From positions 1 to 11,936 of the forward strand of contig CALMNY010000193.1 of the NCBI GenBank assembly GCA_937872125.1: a stretch of DNA of 11,936 nucleotides. The letters are read 5' to 3'. The first letter of the stretch is position 1. Every line of letters starts with the position of its first letter. The translations under genes were made by a program, and so were the position numbers. Below are positions 1-8,504 of the stretch, in pieces. Below the pieces are notes generated by a model, which searched no databases, was not told the DNA's origin, and saw only the letters and a list, made by a program, of their open reading frames with translations. Source of the DNA: an uncultured Candidatus Competibacteraceae bacterium (GTDB lineage Bacteria > Pseudomonadota > Gammaproteobacteria > Competibacterales > Competibacteraceae).

Positions 1-683
1 CCGATGTTTTTGCCGAGCTCCGCGCTGGAAGCGCGGTAGTCCAGCACGTCATCAATCAACTGGAACGCCGTGCCCAGATGCTTGCCATACCGCCCCAGCG
101 CCAGTTCTTCCTCCCGGGGCCGGCCCGCCAGCACCGCGCCCAGTTGCGCGGCGGCCTCGAACAGCTTGGCGGTCTTGCAGTAAATCACCGCCCTGTAGCG
201 TTCTTCCGTGGTGTCGGGGTCGTGGCAGTTGAGCAACTGCATGACCTCGCCCTCGGCGATGGTGTTGGTGGTGTCGGCCAGGATTTCCATCACCCTCATG
301 CTGCCGATGCCAACCATCATCTGAAATGAGCGGGAATAGAGAAAATCGCCGACCAGCACGCTGGCCTGGTTGCCCCAGATCGCATTCGCCGTCTCCCGCC
401 CCCGGCGCAGGGTGGATTCGTCCACCACGTCGTCGTGCAGCAGGGTCGAGGTGTGGATGAACTCGATGATGGCGGCGGCGGCAATGTGGTCGTGGCCCCC
501 ATAGCCACAGGCGCGCGCCGCCAACAGCACGGTGACCGGCCGCAACCGCTTGCCGCCGCCTTCGATGATATGGCCAGACAACTGGTTGATCAGCACCACC
601 TCGGAGTGAAGCTGCTGGCGAATCAGGGCGTCAACGGCGCGCAGATCGTCCGCGATGGGCGCGCGGATCAGTTCGATGTCCAT
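1..683 (-). CDS. ispB: Octaprenyl diphosphate synthase, partial (3' end beyond left edge)
   Basis: Trans-polyprenyl diphosphate synthase, which extends farnesyl diphosphate with isopentenyl diphosphate to make the ubiquinone side chain. The visible 227 codons contain the first Asp-rich motif DDVVD at residues 84-88, followed by RRGR, and the second Asp-rich motif DDVLD at 211-215; both bind Mg-diphosphate. GGGKRLRP (42-49) is the usual N-terminal substrate-binding stretch. Residue by residue it resembles E. coli IspB closely. I chose the ATG at 683 because it aligns with the E. coli start without a gap. An in-frame ATG at 716-714 lies inside the candidate -10 box and so cannot be the start, and one at 692-690 is possible. 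The gene is divergent from rplU, as in many gammaproteobacteria. The missing part is the C-terminal third beyond the window. Confidence 0.95.
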   Translation of the reverse strand, partial: MDIELIRAPIADDLRAVDALIRQQLHSEVVLINQLSGHIIEGGGKRLRPVTVLLAARACGYGGHDHIAAAAIIEFIHTSTLLHDDVVDESTLRRGRETANAIWGNQASVLVGDFLYSRSFQMMVGIGSMRVMEILADTTNTIAEGEVMQLLNCHDPDTTEERYRAVIYCKTAKLFEAAAQLGAVLAGRPREEELALGRYGKHLGTAFQLIDDVLDYRASSAELGKNI

Positions 684-714
684 GGGAAGCATAGCCTGGC
701 GAAAGACGCCCGCC

Positions 715-743
715 ATGCTACGGATTGACCGCGACAGGGTCAA
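715..743 (-). promoter_or_regulatory. Candidate sigma70 promoter of ispB
   Basis: On the minus strand TTGACC (743-738) is followed by a 17-nt spacer and TAGCAT (720-715), giving 5/6 and 4/6 matches to the consensus hexamers. Transcription would start near 708, about 25 nt upstream of the chosen ATG. The -10 box covers an upstream in-frame ATG, which supports the shorter IspB start. Confidence 0.6.
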
Positions 744-781
744 GGCGAGCGCCCAAGCGGCGCTGGCGACTGGAAATTTGT

Positions 782-810
782 TTGACCTGCGCCGGGTGCA
801 TGGCTAGAAT
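782..810 (+). promoter_or_regulatory. Candidate sigma70 promoter of rplU-rpmA
   Basis: TTGACC (782-787), a 17-nt spacer and TAGAAT (805-810) match the consensus at 5/6 in each hexamer. The predicted start near 817 leaves a leader of about 40 nt with GGAG at 844-847, 8 nt before the rplU ATG. This is the strongest-looking promoter in the window, which suits a ribosomal-protein operon. Confidence 0.7.
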
Positions 811-855
811 TGCTCCCCTTTAGTCGGGCTGGATCAGCCGTTTGGAGATTTTGCA

Positions 856-1206
856 ATGTACGCTGTCATCAAAACCGGGGGCAAACAGTACCGGGTGGTC
901 GAGGGCGAGACCCTGAAGGTCGAGAAGCTCGACGTCGAGGAAGGCGCCGCCGTGGAATTCGACCAGGTTCTGATGATCGCCGACGGCGACCAGATCCAGG
1001 TCGGCGCACCCTATGTCGAAGGCGCCCGGGTGACGGCCACCGTCAAAGCCCAGGGGCGCGGCCCGAAGGTGCGGATTATCAAGTTCCGCCGCCGCAAGCA
1101 CTATCGCAAGACCCAGGGTCACCGCCAGTCCTACACCGAACTGAAGATCGGCGGCATCAGCGGCGCGGGAGTCGCCGTCGCGGTGGCGTCGAATCCGGAG
1201 GCTTGA
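856..1206 (+). CDS. rplU: 50S ribosomal protein bL21
   Basis: Large-subunit ribosomal protein that binds 23S rRNA. The start [14 protein letters not shown] is the bL21 family signature, and the basic stretch [16 protein letters not shown] (about 75-90) is the conserved rRNA-contacting segment near the C-terminus. At 116 residues it is longer than the 103-residue E. coli protein; the excess is a short Ala/Val-rich tail after the conserved GI. GGAG (844-847) is 8 nt upstream of the ATG. It is first in an operon with rpmA (3-nt gap) and is driven by a well-formed promoter at 782-810. Confidence 0.98.
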   Translation: MYAVIKTGGKQYRVVEGETLKVEKLDVEEGAAVEFDQVLMIADGDQIQVGAPYVEGARVTATVKAQGRGPKVRIIKFRRRKHYRKTQGHRQSYTELKIGGISGAGVAVAVASNPEA

Positions 1207-1209
1207 GCC

Positions 1210-1470
1210 ATGGCACACAAAAAAGCAGGCGGCAGCAGCCGCAACGGTCGCGATTCCAAATCCAAGCGCCTGGGCGTCAAGCTCTATGGCGGGCAACTGG
1301 CGCGAGCTGGCAACATCATCGTCCGGCAGCGCGGCACCCAGTTCCATCCGGGCCGCAACGTCGGCTGCGGTGTGGACTACACCCTGTTCGCCAAGGCGGA
1401 CGGTCATGTGGTGTTCGAGACCAAAGGCCCGTTCAACCGCAAGTATGTGAGCATCCAGCCAGCGCTGTGA
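1210..1470 (+). CDS. rpmA: 50S ribosomal protein bL27
   Basis: Large-subunit protein whose N-terminus reaches toward the peptidyl-transferase centre. The 86 residues include the typical [16 protein letters not shown] start, GVKLYGGQ, and the RQRGT-FHPG-NVG core. The N-terminus starts directly with the mature-type AHKK sequence, so there is no Firmicutes-type cleavable leader. A GGAGG-like site at 1197-1201 overlaps the end of rplU, and the ATG follows the rplU stop by 3 nt, so the two genes are cotranscribed and probably translationally coupled. An intrinsic terminator follows 25 nt after the stop. Confidence 0.98.
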   Translation: MAHKKAGGSSRNGRDSKSKRLGVKLYGGQLARAGNIIVRQRGTQFHPGRNVGCGVDYTLFAKADGHVVFETKGPFNRKYVSIQPAL

Positions 1471-3733
<2,263 letters not shown>

Positions 3734-3769
3734 AAGCAACCGCGCACCCCTGCCAGGGGGCGGATGATC

Positions 3770-3783
3770 GCTGGCAAGCCGGC
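3770..3783. repeat. REP-like short hairpin after proB
   Basis: GCTGGC-AA-GCCGGC forms a compact hairpin with one G-T wobble pair, set in GATCGCTGGCAAGCCGGCTCC. From memory this closely resembles Pseudomonas REP elements of the form GATCGC-hairpin-GCTCCTAC. It lies in the 110-nt gap between proB and the Uma2 gene. A second small palindrome, CCCTGCCAGGG, lies just upstream near 3748-3758. Neither has a T tract, so neither is a convincing intrinsic terminator. Confidence 0.45.
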
Positions 3784-3852
3784 TCCTCTCATCACAGGTT
3801 ATTTTCTATACAGGGTCTAACATTACGGAAAGGTTCGACTGGAGTGAAACAA

Positions 3853-4719
3853 ATGAGCGCAGCGGGTATTGCGCCGGAATCCCGGCGGCTGGAGGCATGG
3901 GAAGCGGAGATGGCGGAAATTCGTGCCGAGGTCGAGCGCGAAATGGAAAATCTGGTGACGGAGGATGATACGCCCGTGGACAATATTCTGTCGGAAAAAC
4001 AACAACGACTCCTGACGGAACCGCTCTATGGCGCCTGGTCCGGTCCGGACCAGCACGCACCTGGCCATCGCGGTTTTCTGGCCTTGGCCAACGTCGGCCT
4101 GTTTTACGCCTTGCGCCAGCCGCCGCTGGTCCCCGACATGATGTTGGCATTGGATGTGCCGGGGCCAGGGCCGGATTTGAGCCAGAAAGCGAACCGTTCC
4201 TATTTCATCTGGGTACAGGATGGCAAGCCACCGATGGTGGTCGTGGAAGTGGTCTCCAACCAGGAAGGCGGCGAGGATGGCGACAAACTTCGCAAGTACG
4301 AAACCATCGGGGTGCCGTACTACGTCATTTTCGATCCCTGGCACCTGCTGTCGGATCGGGTGTTGCGCATTTATCGGTTTGCCGGAACAGGCAACGGTTA
4401 TATCGAACAGGTTGGCGGACTACTGGACGCGGTCGGACTGGGTCTGAGCCTGTGGCAGGGCGAATACGAGAGCACGGAGGCGCTTTGGTTGCGCTGGACC
4501 GACCGTGACGGACGGCTGATTCCCACTGGGGCAGAACTGGCCCGACGTGAGCAACAGCGGGCGACGGAAGCTGAGCAACGGGCCGAGGAGGAACGCCAGC
4601 GGGCCGAGGAGGAACGCCAGCGGGCCGAAGAATCGGCGCGGCAGGCGGAACAGGAGCGCCAGCGGGCCGAACGGCTGGCGGCGCGATTGCGGGAACTGGG
4701 CGTCGAGCCACCCGCGTAA
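3853..4719 (+). CDS. Uma2-family (DUF820) PD-(D/E)xK nuclease-like protein with coiled-coil tail
   Basis: The core at about residues 85-160 fits the Uma2/DUF820 restriction-endonuclease-like fold: VPD (93-95), VVVEVVS with Glu122, then a KLRKYE segment (Lys135, Lys138) and GVPYYVIFDP (143-152). Biological roles of Uma2 proteins are poorly defined; many occur as multicopy families. The N-terminus (1-40) is charged and helical. The C-terminus (about 227-282) is a long Glu/Arg/Gln/Ala coiled coil with exact heptads, ending in RLRELGVEPPA. The ATG at 3853 follows GGAG (3841-3844) by 8 nt; a GTG at 3844 overlaps that site and is less likely. TATACA (3807-3812) could be a weak -10 without a good -35. 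The gene is a single-gene insertion between proB and fumarase. Family confident, function not. Confidence 0.85.
   Translation: MSAAGIAPESRRLEAWEAEMAEIRAEVEREMENLVTEDDTPVDNILSEKQQRLLTEPLYGAWSGPDQHAPGHRGFLALANVGLFYALRQPPLVPDMMLALDVPGPGPDLSQKANRSYFIWVQDGKPPMVVVEVVSNQEGGEDGDKLRKYETIGVPYYVIFDPWHLLSDRVLRIYRFAGTGNGYIEQVGGLLDAVGLGLSLWQGEYESTEALWLRWTDRDGRLIPTGAELARREQQRATEAEQRAEEERQRAEEERQRAEESARQAEQERQRAERLAARLRELGVEPPA
4579..4630 (+). repeat. Tandem 21-bp repeat encoding coiled-coil heptads
   Basis: Two perfect copies of CGGGCCGAGGAGGAACGCCAG occupy 4579-4599 and 4600-4620, with a degraded third copy beginning at 4621 and a related piece at 4652-4669. Each unit encodes exactly seven residues (RAEEERQ), one heptad, so gain or loss of copies would keep the reading frame and coiled-coil register. 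Confidence 0.9.
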
Positions 4720-4759
4720 TCGCAGCCTGCCGGAGCATCACCGCCCACAGTGGGAATGC

Positions 4760-4768
4760 TGTTAAAAT
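4760..4768 (+). promoter_or_regulatory. Candidate extended -10 promoter of fumarase
   Basis: TGT-TAAAAT (TG at 4760-4761, hexamer 4763-4768) fits an extended -10 element; no recognisable -35 hexamer sits at the right distance. The start near 4775 would give a leader of about 60 nt before the fumarase ATG. This lets the fumarase gene be transcribed independently of the Uma2 gene. Confidence 0.5.
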
Positions 4769-4835
4769 AGCGCCCGCCATAACAAATGTCCGGGCGCAGC
4801 TCCGCGCGCCCCATTCCTCGCCATGGGAGCACAGC

Positions 4836-6350
4836 ATGACCACCATCCGTCAAGAAGATTTCATTCAGTCCATTGCCGACGCCTTCCAGTACATCAGTTA
4901 CTACCACCCCGCCGATTACATTAAAGCGTTGGCGCAAGCCTACGAGCGCGAGGAGAGCTTGGCGGCCAAGGACGCCATCGCGCAAATCCTGATCAACTCG
5001 CGGATGTGCGCCGAGGGCCATCGCCCGATCTGTCAGGATACCGGCATCGCGCTGGTGTTCCTCAAGGTCGGTATGGACGTGCATTGGGAGGCCCAGTTGT
5101 CGGTGCAGGAAATGGTGGACGAAGGTGTGCGCCGCGCCTATATGAACCCCGATAACAAGCTGCGCGCCTCCGTGCTGCGCGACCCGGCGGGCAAGCGTCA
5201 GAACTCCAAGGACAACACCCCGGCGGTGGTGCATTACGAAATCGTCCCCGGTCACCATGTCGAGGTGATCTGCGCGGCCAAGGGCGGCGGTTCGGAAGCC
5301 AAATCCAAATTCGCCATGCTCAATCCGTCCGACGATCTGGTGGACTGGGTATTGAAGACCGTGCCGCAGATGGGCGCGGGCTGGTGTCCGCCCGGCATTC
5401 TCGGCATCGGCATCGGCGGCACCCCGGAAAAGGCGTTCATGCTGGCCAAGGAATCGCTGATGGCCCCGGTGGATATTCAGGAACTGATCGCCCGGGGTCC
5501 GAAGAATCGCGCCGAGGAGCTGCGCATCGAACTGTACGAGAAGGTCAATGCGCTGGGTATTGGCGCCCAGGGTCTTGGCGGCCTGACCACCGTGCTCGAC
5601 GTCAAGGTGCTCGATTATCCCACCCACGCGGCTAACCTGCCGATTGCGATGGTGCCGAACTGCGCTGCGACCCGCCACGCCCATTTCCATCTGGATGGCA
5701 GCGGCCCGGCTAAACTCGATCCGCCGAGTCTGGACGACTGGCCGAAGCTGACCTATGCGCCGACCAACGCCCGTCGGGTGGATCTGGCCACCGTCACCCG
5801 CGCTGAGGTAGCGAGCTGGAAACCGGGCGAGGTGCTGCTGCTCAATGGCAAGCTGCTGACCGGCCGCGACGCCGCCCACAAGCGGATGACCGACATGCTG
5901 AGCGCCGGCCAGAAACTGCCAGTGGATTTCACCAACCGCTTTATCTACTACGTCGGCCCGGTTGATCCGGTGCGCGACGAGGTAGTCGGCCCTGCTGGCC
6001 CGACGACGGCGACCCGTATGGACAAGTTTACCCGCCAGATGCTGGAACAGACCGGGCTGTTGGGCATGGTTGGCAAGGCCGAGCGCGGTCCGGCGGCGAT
6101 TGACGCGATCAAGGATAACCAGGCGGTGTATCTGATGGCGGTCGGTGGCGCGGCCTATCTGGTGTCCAAGGCGATCAAGGCGGCCAAGGTGCTGGCGTTT
6201 GAGGACCTCGGCATGGAGGCGATCTATGAATTCGAGGTCAAGGATATGCCGGTGACGGTAGCGGTGGATGCTAAAGGCTCCAGTGTCCACAAAACGGGTC
6301 CGCGCGAGTGGCAGGCGAGGATCGGCAAGATTCCAGTGACAGCGGCATGA
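4836..6350 (+). CDS. fumA: Class I fumarate hydratase (iron-sulfur, single chain)
   Basis: Interconverts fumarate and L-malate in the TCA cycle using an oxygen-sensitive [4Fe-4S] cluster. The three expected cluster cysteines are visible: Cys66 in RPICQDTG, Cys184 in GAGWCPPGILGIGIGG and Cys276 in VPNCAATRHAHF; their spacing (118 and 92) is close to that in E. coli FumA. The N-terminal alpha domain and C-terminal beta domain (about 310-504, with LTGRDAAHKRM, VGPAGPTTATRMD and GKAERG) are fused in one chain. At 504 residues it is shorter than E. coli FumA (548) but typical of the Pseudomonas-type enzyme. GGGAG (4825-4829) precedes the ATG by 6 nt. It appears monocistronic. Confidence 0.95.
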   Translation: MTTIRQEDFIQSIADAFQYISYYHPADYIKALAQAYEREESLAAKDAIAQILINSRMCAEGHRPICQDTGIALVFLKVGMDVHWEAQLSVQEMVDEGVRRAYMNPDNKLRASVLRDPAGKRQNSKDNTPAVVHYEIVPGHHVEVICAAKGGGSEAKSKFAMLNPSDDLVDWVLKTVPQMGAGWCPPGILGIGIGGTPEKAFMLAKESLMAPVDIQELIARGPKNRAEELRIELYEKVNALGIGAQGLGGLTTVLDVKVLDYPTHAANLPIAMVPNCAATRHAHFHLDGSGPAKLDPPSLDDWPKLTYAPTNARRVDLATVTRAEVASWKPGEVLLLNGKLLTGRDAAHKRMTDMLSAGQKLPVDFTNRFIYYVGPVDPVRDEVVGPAGPTTATRMDKFTRQMLEQTGLLGMVGKAERGPAAIDAIKDNQAVYLMAVGGAAYLVSKAIKAAKVLAFEDLGMEAIYEFEVKDMPVTVAVDAKGSSVHKTGPREWQARIGKIPVTAA

Positions 6351-6368
6351 GCATTCTCTAACACAAAC

Positions 6369-6395
6369 AAAAAAGCCGGGGTTCGAGGCCCCGGC
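6369..6395 (-). terminator. Intrinsic terminator reading leftward
   Basis: On the minus strand GCCGGGG (6395-6389, written 5' to 3') and its complement at 6381-6375 form a 7-bp all-GC stem with a 7-nt loop, followed directly by six T residues (6374-6369). Read on the plus strand the A tract precedes the stem, so it does not suit fumarase. It can end sbp transcripts or the proposed small RNA. Confidence 0.8.
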
Positions 6396-6448
6396 CAATA
6401 ACCACCAAAGGAAGGTGTGGAGAAGAACAACATCCGAACGATGTCTGC
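6369..6448 (-). ncRNA. Candidate small RNA, three hairpins, about 80 nt
   Basis: Inference from structure only. On the minus strand a possible promoter, TTGACG (6483-6478), 18 nt and TACCTT (6459-6454), would start a transcript near 6448. The transcript would contain hairpin 1 (ACATC-GTTCG-GATGT, 6444-6430), a pyrimidine-rich linker, hairpin 2 (CACC/GGTG, 6417-6403) presenting the loop TTCCTTT, and the terminator hairpin with a six-T tail. A single-stranded CCUU loop is complementary to AAGG-type ribosome-binding sites, as in known trans-acting small RNAs. Alternatives are an untranslated sbp 3' end, with or without processing, or chance. The -10 box is weak. Confidence 0.35.
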
Positions 6449-6464
6449 TGCATAAGGTAAGCGG

Positions 6465-6506
6465 TTTTGCTGCAGTGCGTCAAGCTTTTTCTGCAACGCA
6501 GCAAAA
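6465..6506. repeat. Imperfect inverted repeat around the candidate small-RNA promoter -35
   Basis: TTTTGCTGC (6465-6473) is matched by GCAGCAAAA (6498-6506), with partial further pairing inward (12 of 15 positions). The right part also contains the dyad CTGC-AAC-GCAG (6491-6501). The arms flank the minus-strand TTGACG hexamer at 6483-6478, the arrangement of an operator. CTGC-N3/4-GCAG is, from memory, the reported site of PhaR regulators of polyhydroxyalkanoate genes, but no such gene is in the window. Confidence 0.5.
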
Positions 6507-6668
6507 ATCCGCAAGGGCCGCTGGCCCTCGCCACCGTTTCCTCTCTGCCCGCTAACTTGGGCTATTTCCAGCAAAGACCGTGCCTGCGTCTCGCTCCCGG
6601 CATTCCCAGATCATCGCCGCGCCGATCCGGCCTTTGACCGAACAGGCGGAGCGGCGCTTCTCCAAGGA

Positions 6669-7691
6669 CTACCTGGTGGGGGCAGCGAGTTGATAGATTT
6701 GGTCGAAGACGCCGCCATCGTCGAAGTGAGTTTTCTGGGCTTCTCGCCAGCCGCCGAACACCTCGGCGATAGTGAATAGCGTCACCTGGGCGAATTGCCC
6801 AGCGTACTGGGCTGCGACTTGGGGATCGCGCGGGCGGTAGAAATGCTTGCCTGCGATGTTTTGCCCTTCGGGGCTGTAGAGATAGTTCAGATACGCTTCG
6901 GCGACCTTGCGTGTGCCCCTCTTGTCGGCCACTTTATCAACCACGGTCACCGGCGGCTCGGCCAGGATTGATAGCGATGGCGTTACGATCTCGAACTTGC
7001 CGGTCCCGAGTTCTTTGGTAGCCAGAAAGGCTTCATTTTCCCAAGAGATGAATACGTCGCCGATGCCGCGCTCGGTGAAAGTGGTTAGGGAACCGCGCGC
7101 CCCGGAATCGAGGACCGGGACATTTTTATACAGCCTGGTCACGAACTCGCGGGCCTTGGCCTCATCGCCGCCCTGCTGCTTCAGCGCGTAACCCCAGGCG
7201 GCGAGATAGTTCCAGCGGGCGCCGCCAGAGGTCTTGGGGTTGGGAGTGATGACCGAAACGCCCGGCTTGACCAGATCATCCCAGTCCTTGATCCCCTTGG
7301 GGTTACCCTTACGGACCAGAAATACGATGATCGAAGTGTAGGGCGCACTGTTGTTCGGCAACCGTTTTTGCCAATCCAGCGGGATCAGCTTACCTTTCTC
7401 GGCGATAGCGTCGATATCGTAGGCCAGGGCCAGGGTCACCACATCGGCGCCCAATCCGTCGATCACCGCGCGGGCCTGCTTGCCGGAGCCGCCGTGCGAC
7501 TGCTGGACGGTCACGACCTCGCCGCTCTGACTTTTCCAGTGTTTGGCGAATGCGGTATTGAAGTCCTGATAAAGTTCTCGGGTTGGGTCGTAGGAGACGT
7601 TCAGCAGGGTGGTTTGGGCGAGGGCAGTCGAACTGGCTCCCACCATCAGGGCAAGGGCGAGCAGGGCGCGAGTCAGGCGGGGGGAGTTCAT
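6669..7691 (-). CDS. sbp: Periplasmic sulfate-binding protein
   Basis: Substrate-binding component of a sulfate/thiosulfate ABC importer. Residues 1-25 form a Sec signal peptide with an ALA cleavage site before Gln26. Family landmarks follow: [10 protein letters not shown] (31-40), QSHGGSGKQ (64-72), NNSAPYTS (113-120), [14 protein letters not shown] (155-168), and VLDSGARGS. The 340-residue length is close to E. coli Sbp, to which it is highly similar; CysP (thiosulfate-binding) is the less likely alternative. GGAG (7702-7699) is 7 nt before the ATG. No cysT, cysW or cysA gene is adjacent: downstream is the convergent fumarase gene. The preceding gene on the same strand is the TlpA-like protein, 133 nt away. 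Confidence 0.95.
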   Translation of the reverse strand: MNSPRLTRALLALALMVGASSTALAQTTLLNVSYDPTRELYQDFNTAFAKHWKSQSGEVVTVQQSHGGSGKQARAVIDGLGADVVTLALAYDIDAIAEKGKLIPLDWQKRLPNNSAPYTSIIVFLVRKGNPKGIKDWDDLVKPGVSVITPNPKTSGGARWNYLAAWGYALKQQGGDEAKAREFVTRLYKNVPVLDSGARGSLTTFTERGIGDVFISWENEAFLATKELGTGKFEIVTPSLSILAEPPVTVVDKVADKRGTRKVAEAYLNYLYSPEGQNIAGKHFYRPRDPQVAAQYAGQFAQVTLFTIAEVFGGWREAQKTHFDDGGVFDQIYQLAAPTR

Positions 7692-7723
7692 CGGGTTTCT
7701 CCAAGCGGTTAAGAACCCGAAGA

Positions 7724-7752
7724 ACTATACAATTTGATGATTTACAATTGAA
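7724..7752 (-). promoter_or_regulatory. Weak candidate promoter of sbp
   Basis: On the minus strand TATAGT (7729-7724) is a good -10, with TTCAAT (7752-7747) 17 nt upstream as a poor -35. The surrounding 7711-7770 is markedly AT-rich compared with the genes. A weak -35 in an AT-rich region is compatible with activator dependence; in E. coli sbp is activated by CysB, but I cannot identify a CysB site. Confidence 0.4.
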
Positions 7753-7824
7753 AAGAAGAAAAAACGGATTGCTTATCAGGGCTGTGCATATGCGCTGGAT
7801 CGCCCCCAGAAGGAAACGCAGGTG

Positions 7825-8325
7825 CTACAACAGCGTTTGAATCGTTTCGCGCAGCTTGGGCAGGTCCAGCAATCCGAGCCGATACTGCACGATGCGCCCC
7901 TCCGGTGAAATCAGCACCGAAGTCGGGGTCAGGCGCACATTATCGAACTCGCGGGCGATGCGCGCCTGGGCGTCGAGCACGATGGGATAGGGAATTTGCC
8001 GCTTCGCGGCCATGGCCCGCACCTGGTCGGGCGGATCGTAGGCCATTGCTACCCCAATGATTTCCAGCCCCTTCGGATTGAATTCCCGGTACAGTTCGAT
8101 CAAGTGCGGCATTTCCTCGATACAGGAGGGGCAGGTGGTGGCCCAGAATGTGACCAGCACCGGTTTGCCACGCATCTGCTCCAGGGTCAGAGTGCGCCCA
8201 TCCAGGGTTTGCCCGACCAGTGGCGGCGCCTGGCGCAGACCGGAAGGCATGAACCAGACGGTGGCGACCGCCAGAACCACCACTACCGCAAGGCCGGCAA
8301 TGAGGCTTTCTTTGTTGAACTTCAT
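7825..8325 (-). CDS. Membrane-anchored TlpA/ResA-type thiol:disulfide oxidoreductase
   Basis: Thioredoxin-fold protein probably facing the periplasm. Residues about 8-27 form one hydrophobic N-terminal helix (a signal anchor). The thioredoxin domain follows: FWATTCPSCIEEMPHL with the redox pair Cys65-Pro-Ser-Cys68, the AlkC/TlpA-like GLEIIGVAM strand, and a cis-Pro loop at LTPTS (132-136) ahead of VLISPEGRIV. At 166 residues it fits the TlpA/ResA/CcmG group, reductants of periplasmic disulfides often linked to cytochrome c maturation. GGGAG precedes the ATG by 9 nt. It is divergent from argC and upstream of sbp on the same strand, without other cytochrome genes nearby, so the client is unknown. 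No clear promoter is seen. Confidence 0.88.
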   Translation of the reverse strand: MKFNKESLIAGLAVVVVLAVATVWFMPSGLRQAPPLVGQTLDGRTLTLEQMRGKPVLVTFWATTCPSCIEEMPHLIELYREFNPKGLEIIGVAMAYDPPDQVRAMAAKRQIPYPIVLDAQARIAREFDNVRLTPTSVLISPEGRIVQYRLGLLDLPKLRETIQTLL

Positions 8326-8438
8326 GGGTTAAATCTCCCGTAGGACGATATTTGCGGCAGCCAGCGCGCACACTGGAATCAGACCCTGACAATCGCTGAA
8401 AGTGACTGCGGTAACGATTATGCCAGAGCCAGCATGGT

Positions 8439-8466
8439 TTGCGCCGCATGGTGAACGCCTTATGAT
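8439..8466 (+). promoter_or_regulatory. Candidate sigma70 promoter of argC
   Basis: TTGCGC (8439-8444), a 16-nt spacer and TATGAT (8461-8466) give a good -10 and a partial -35. The start near 8473 leaves a leader of about 30 nt with a GGAGGAG ribosome-binding site. I see no clear pair of ArgR boxes around it. Confidence 0.5.
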
Positions 8467-8504
8467 GCGCGCTTTTCAGCGATGATTGCGGGAGGAGCGT
8501 GGCC

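Larger units (their letters stand above)
6351..6668. other. Gene-free but structure-rich interval between fumarase and sbp
   Basis: This 318-nt convergent interval holds no protein gene I can support. From left to right it contains a minus-strand intrinsic terminator (6369-6395), two small hairpins (6403-6417 and 6430-6444), an imperfect inverted repeat (6465-6506) with a CTGC-N3-GCAG core, and a perfect hairpin AGGGCC-GCT-GGCCCT (6514-6528). From 6529 to 6668 I see nothing convincing apart from an unsupported 37-codon reading frame. Confidence 0.7.

Noticed and set aside
78..728. Open plus-strand frames opposite ispB
   Set aside because: They are shadows of ispB, whose two Asp-rich motifs and continuous similarity on the minus strand are decisive.
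4398..6398. A 666-codon open frame on the minus strand, opposite the whole fumarase gene
   Set aside because: The plus-strand fumarase has intact motifs and start signals. In GC-rich DNA the opposite strand often stays open, and the antisense product shows no recognisable domain.
6375..6404. A tRNA 3'-half look-alike: GC stem, TTCGA-containing 7-nt loop, seven bases, then ACCA
   Set aside because: No D arm, anticodon arm or matching 5' acceptor strand exists upstream, where fumarase coding sequence ends. The element is better explained as a minus-strand terminator. A tRNA remnant or attachment site cannot be excluded but has no other support.
6441..6455. A mini-frame ATG-TCT-GCT-GCA-TAA on the plus strand downstream of purine-rich sequence
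   Set aside because: Four codons with no downstream gene to regulate. The purine-rich stretch is the complement of the pyrimidine-rich linker in the proposed small RNA.
6580..6693. A 37-residue plus-strand frame starting with GTG and overlapping the 3' end of sbp
   Set aside because: There is no ribosome-binding site or promoter, the start codon is weak, and it overlaps a well-supported gene.
7729..7740. ACAATTTGATGA shared with 11236-11247
   Set aside because: Twelve bases shared between two AT-rich intergenic stretches, with no extension or symmetry; likely chance.
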